Shown: in pieces, positions 18,363-19,575 of the stretch
How positions within the stretch are numbered: position 1 is the stretch's first letter
Layout: the number at the start of each line of letters is the position of its first letter
Source: Tieghemiomyces parasiticus
Taxonomy: Eukaryota; Kickxellomycota; Dimargaritomycetes; Dimargaritales; Dimargaritaceae
NCBI GenBank assembly: GCA_027575765.1
Contig: JANBPT010000902.1
Coordinates: 1 to 19,575 of the forward strand
Direction of reading: 5' to 3'
Length of the DNA: 19,575 nucleotides
Notes under the pieces: generated by a model
The model's database searches: none
Told to the model about the DNA's origin: nothing
The model's input: only the letters and a program-made list of their open reading frames with translations
Made by a program: the position numbers and the translations under genes

Positions 18363-19575
18363 ATGGCCGCCAGCCTACCCCATCCAACTAACGAATGGCT
18401 CCTTCTTCAGGACAAATTTTACAGGTAGACCCAGTCACACAAACCAAGCTGCCCGCCGGCCGACCCTCTATCACCAGGGCCCACACGTCCCACTACCACC
18501 AAGCCGTTCTCCCTAACGACCACCCTGCCTTCGTCCACCCCCCTTTCCCTGCCTTCGTTTAATGGTGTACCGCAGGCGACACAAGATATACGACCTGGTT
18601 TGGCGTAACGTGCATTTGGATAAGTTCCGCGTCGTCGGCGCCCCGTACGGCGGACCGCTCGGTAAGCATGGCATTCTGGATATACTCCTGTGCCCCCCCC
18701 CCTCAGTCAGCCCCGCCTTCTAAGCGGTCGATTCGTCGCACACCTGCGAGGCAGACTGTTGTCCGACCCTGCCAAATACGGGGCTCAGAGTCAAAGCAGT
18801 TTCGAAGTTAGCTCACCGTTAATGAACTAGTCGAACGCGTGCCTAACCGGTCCTTTGCTATCCTCCCTACGCCCCACCAGCCCTTGTCCGGGATGACCGC
18901 AAGCTGCTGGTAGCCAATCATCAGCAAACAACTGATGCGTCCATTTACCTCTATTCGTGCTCCGGCCGCCTGCTTGGGCAGATTGACGTAAGTTGTTCAT
19001 GCTACTACAAGCCACTTGGGTGGGCGGATGAAGTTAGACAACCTCCTAGGCCGCGGCTACCCAATGCTCCCGGCTCGGAACTTATTGCTACAGTTGTTCT
19101 GTGCATTATACACTGACCTAGTTCCGCTTTCCGCATACTTCTATCTCATGGACATGCTCCACCTATTCGCGGTTGCGGTACAGGGCGACGGCATCCGCGT
19201 CGTGGCCATGCACTGGAACAGCCAGGAACAGCTGGTGTGCGTGCTCCACGATGGCAGCGTTCGTATTTACAACCTGGACGGTGAGTACAAGCAGTTTTCG
19301 CTTGGCCAGGTTGCCAAGGACCATTCGGTGATCGACTGCAAGTTCTGGGGCGAGGGCCTGGTAGCTCTGACCGGCAACTACAAACTAGTCGCGGTCAACA
19401 ACATGCAGGAGCCCCGGCCGCGGATCCTCGCCGACTCGAGCCTTAGCTCGCCGCCTTGCAGCTGGGCGGTCATCCCGCCCCGCATGACGCTGAGCGGCCA
19501 CGTGGAAGTATACGTGGCGACCCAGTCCACCATTTGGATCATTGACTCCCGTGAGGCCCAGGACCAGGTAAGTTG
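18363..19575 (+). CDS. VPS16: VPS16, core subunit of HOPS/CORVET tethering complexes (5' part)
   Basis: Exons seen: 18363-18424, 18576-18661, 18881-18987 and 19184-19567, giving 213 codons; a donor GTAAGT starts at 19568 and the gene continues beyond the window. Junction phases 2, 1, 0 and 0 all match. VPS16 is a core protein of the class C Vps complex on vacuoles and endosomes, where CORVET and HOPS tether membranes before SNARE fusion. The visible part is the N-terminal beta-propeller (Vps16_N). NEWLLLQDKFYRRHKIYDL and VVGAPYGGPLALVRDD match the family's characteristic APYGGP(L/I)A segment. Further propeller strands are IYLYSCSGRLL, MHWNSQEQLVCVLHDGSVRI, FSLG and IDCKFWGEGLVALTGNY. The C-terminal alpha-solenoid that binds VPS33 is not in the window. 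The ATG is preceded by CACCACA, a reasonable start context. Confidence 0.94.
18693..18702 (+). repeat. Ten-C homopolymer in VPS16 intron 2
   Basis: C10 lies inside the intron 18662-18880, another example of the G/C homopolymers found in non-coding sequence here. Confidence 0.9.

Noticed and set aside
1..19575. CRISPR arrays, operons, insertion sequences or other prokaryotic systems
   Set aside because: No direct-repeat/spacer pattern, no ribosome binding sites and no transposase were seen; the spliceosomal introns and eukaryotic gene families rule out a bacterial source.

Overview
The window is nuclear DNA from a eukaryote, most likely a fungus with compact, intron-containing, GC-rich genes. 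I infer an early-diverging lineage, because an MDC1-type FHA/BRCT protein and animal-like versions of Scc2, HGH1 and VPS16 are present, but the species cannot be fixed from sequence alone. Introns are spliceosomal (GT-AG, about 110-320 bases, donors mostly GTAAGT, GTAAGC or GTAGGT). I rebuilt every multi-exon gene by joining exons so that the reading frame and family homology both continue.

Layout: 1-69 is the 3' part of a tRNA-Leu(CAG). 70-1884 is an AT-rich stretch without a recognisable gene that may hold a decayed LTR-type element. 1885-1955 (minus) is a tRNA-Gly(GCC). From about 2240 the sequence becomes GC-rich and gene-dense. The genes are the cohesin loader SCC2/NIPBL/Mis4 (2244-8704, +, six exons), an MDC1/Mdb1-like FHA plus tandem-BRCT DNA-damage mediator (9771-12596, +, three exons), the eEF2 folding chaperone HGH1 (15081-12909, -, six exons including two microexons), the SUMO protease ULP1/SENP (16080-17691, +, two exons), and the 5' part of the HOPS/CORVET subunit VPS16 (18363 to beyond the window end, +, four exons seen).

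Three neighbouring genes (SCC2, MDC1-like, ULP1) act in chromosome maintenance: cohesin loading, reading of phosphorylated H2A at breaks, and SUMO removal. HGH1 and VPS16 belong to protein folding and vacuolar trafficking. SCC2 and the MDC1-like gene are in tandem, the MDC1-like gene and HGH1 converge on a 312-base spacer, and HGH1 and ULP1 diverge from a spacer of about 1 kb.

I do not see a clearly new biological system. The most interesting points are the MDC1-like protein (a complete predicted phospho-H2A-binding triad, an FHA domain lacking its usual Asn, and recurrent TQ motifs), the HGH1 microexons, the poly-G/C tracts that are 10 bases or longer only outside exons, and the compositionally foreign block between the two tRNA genes.
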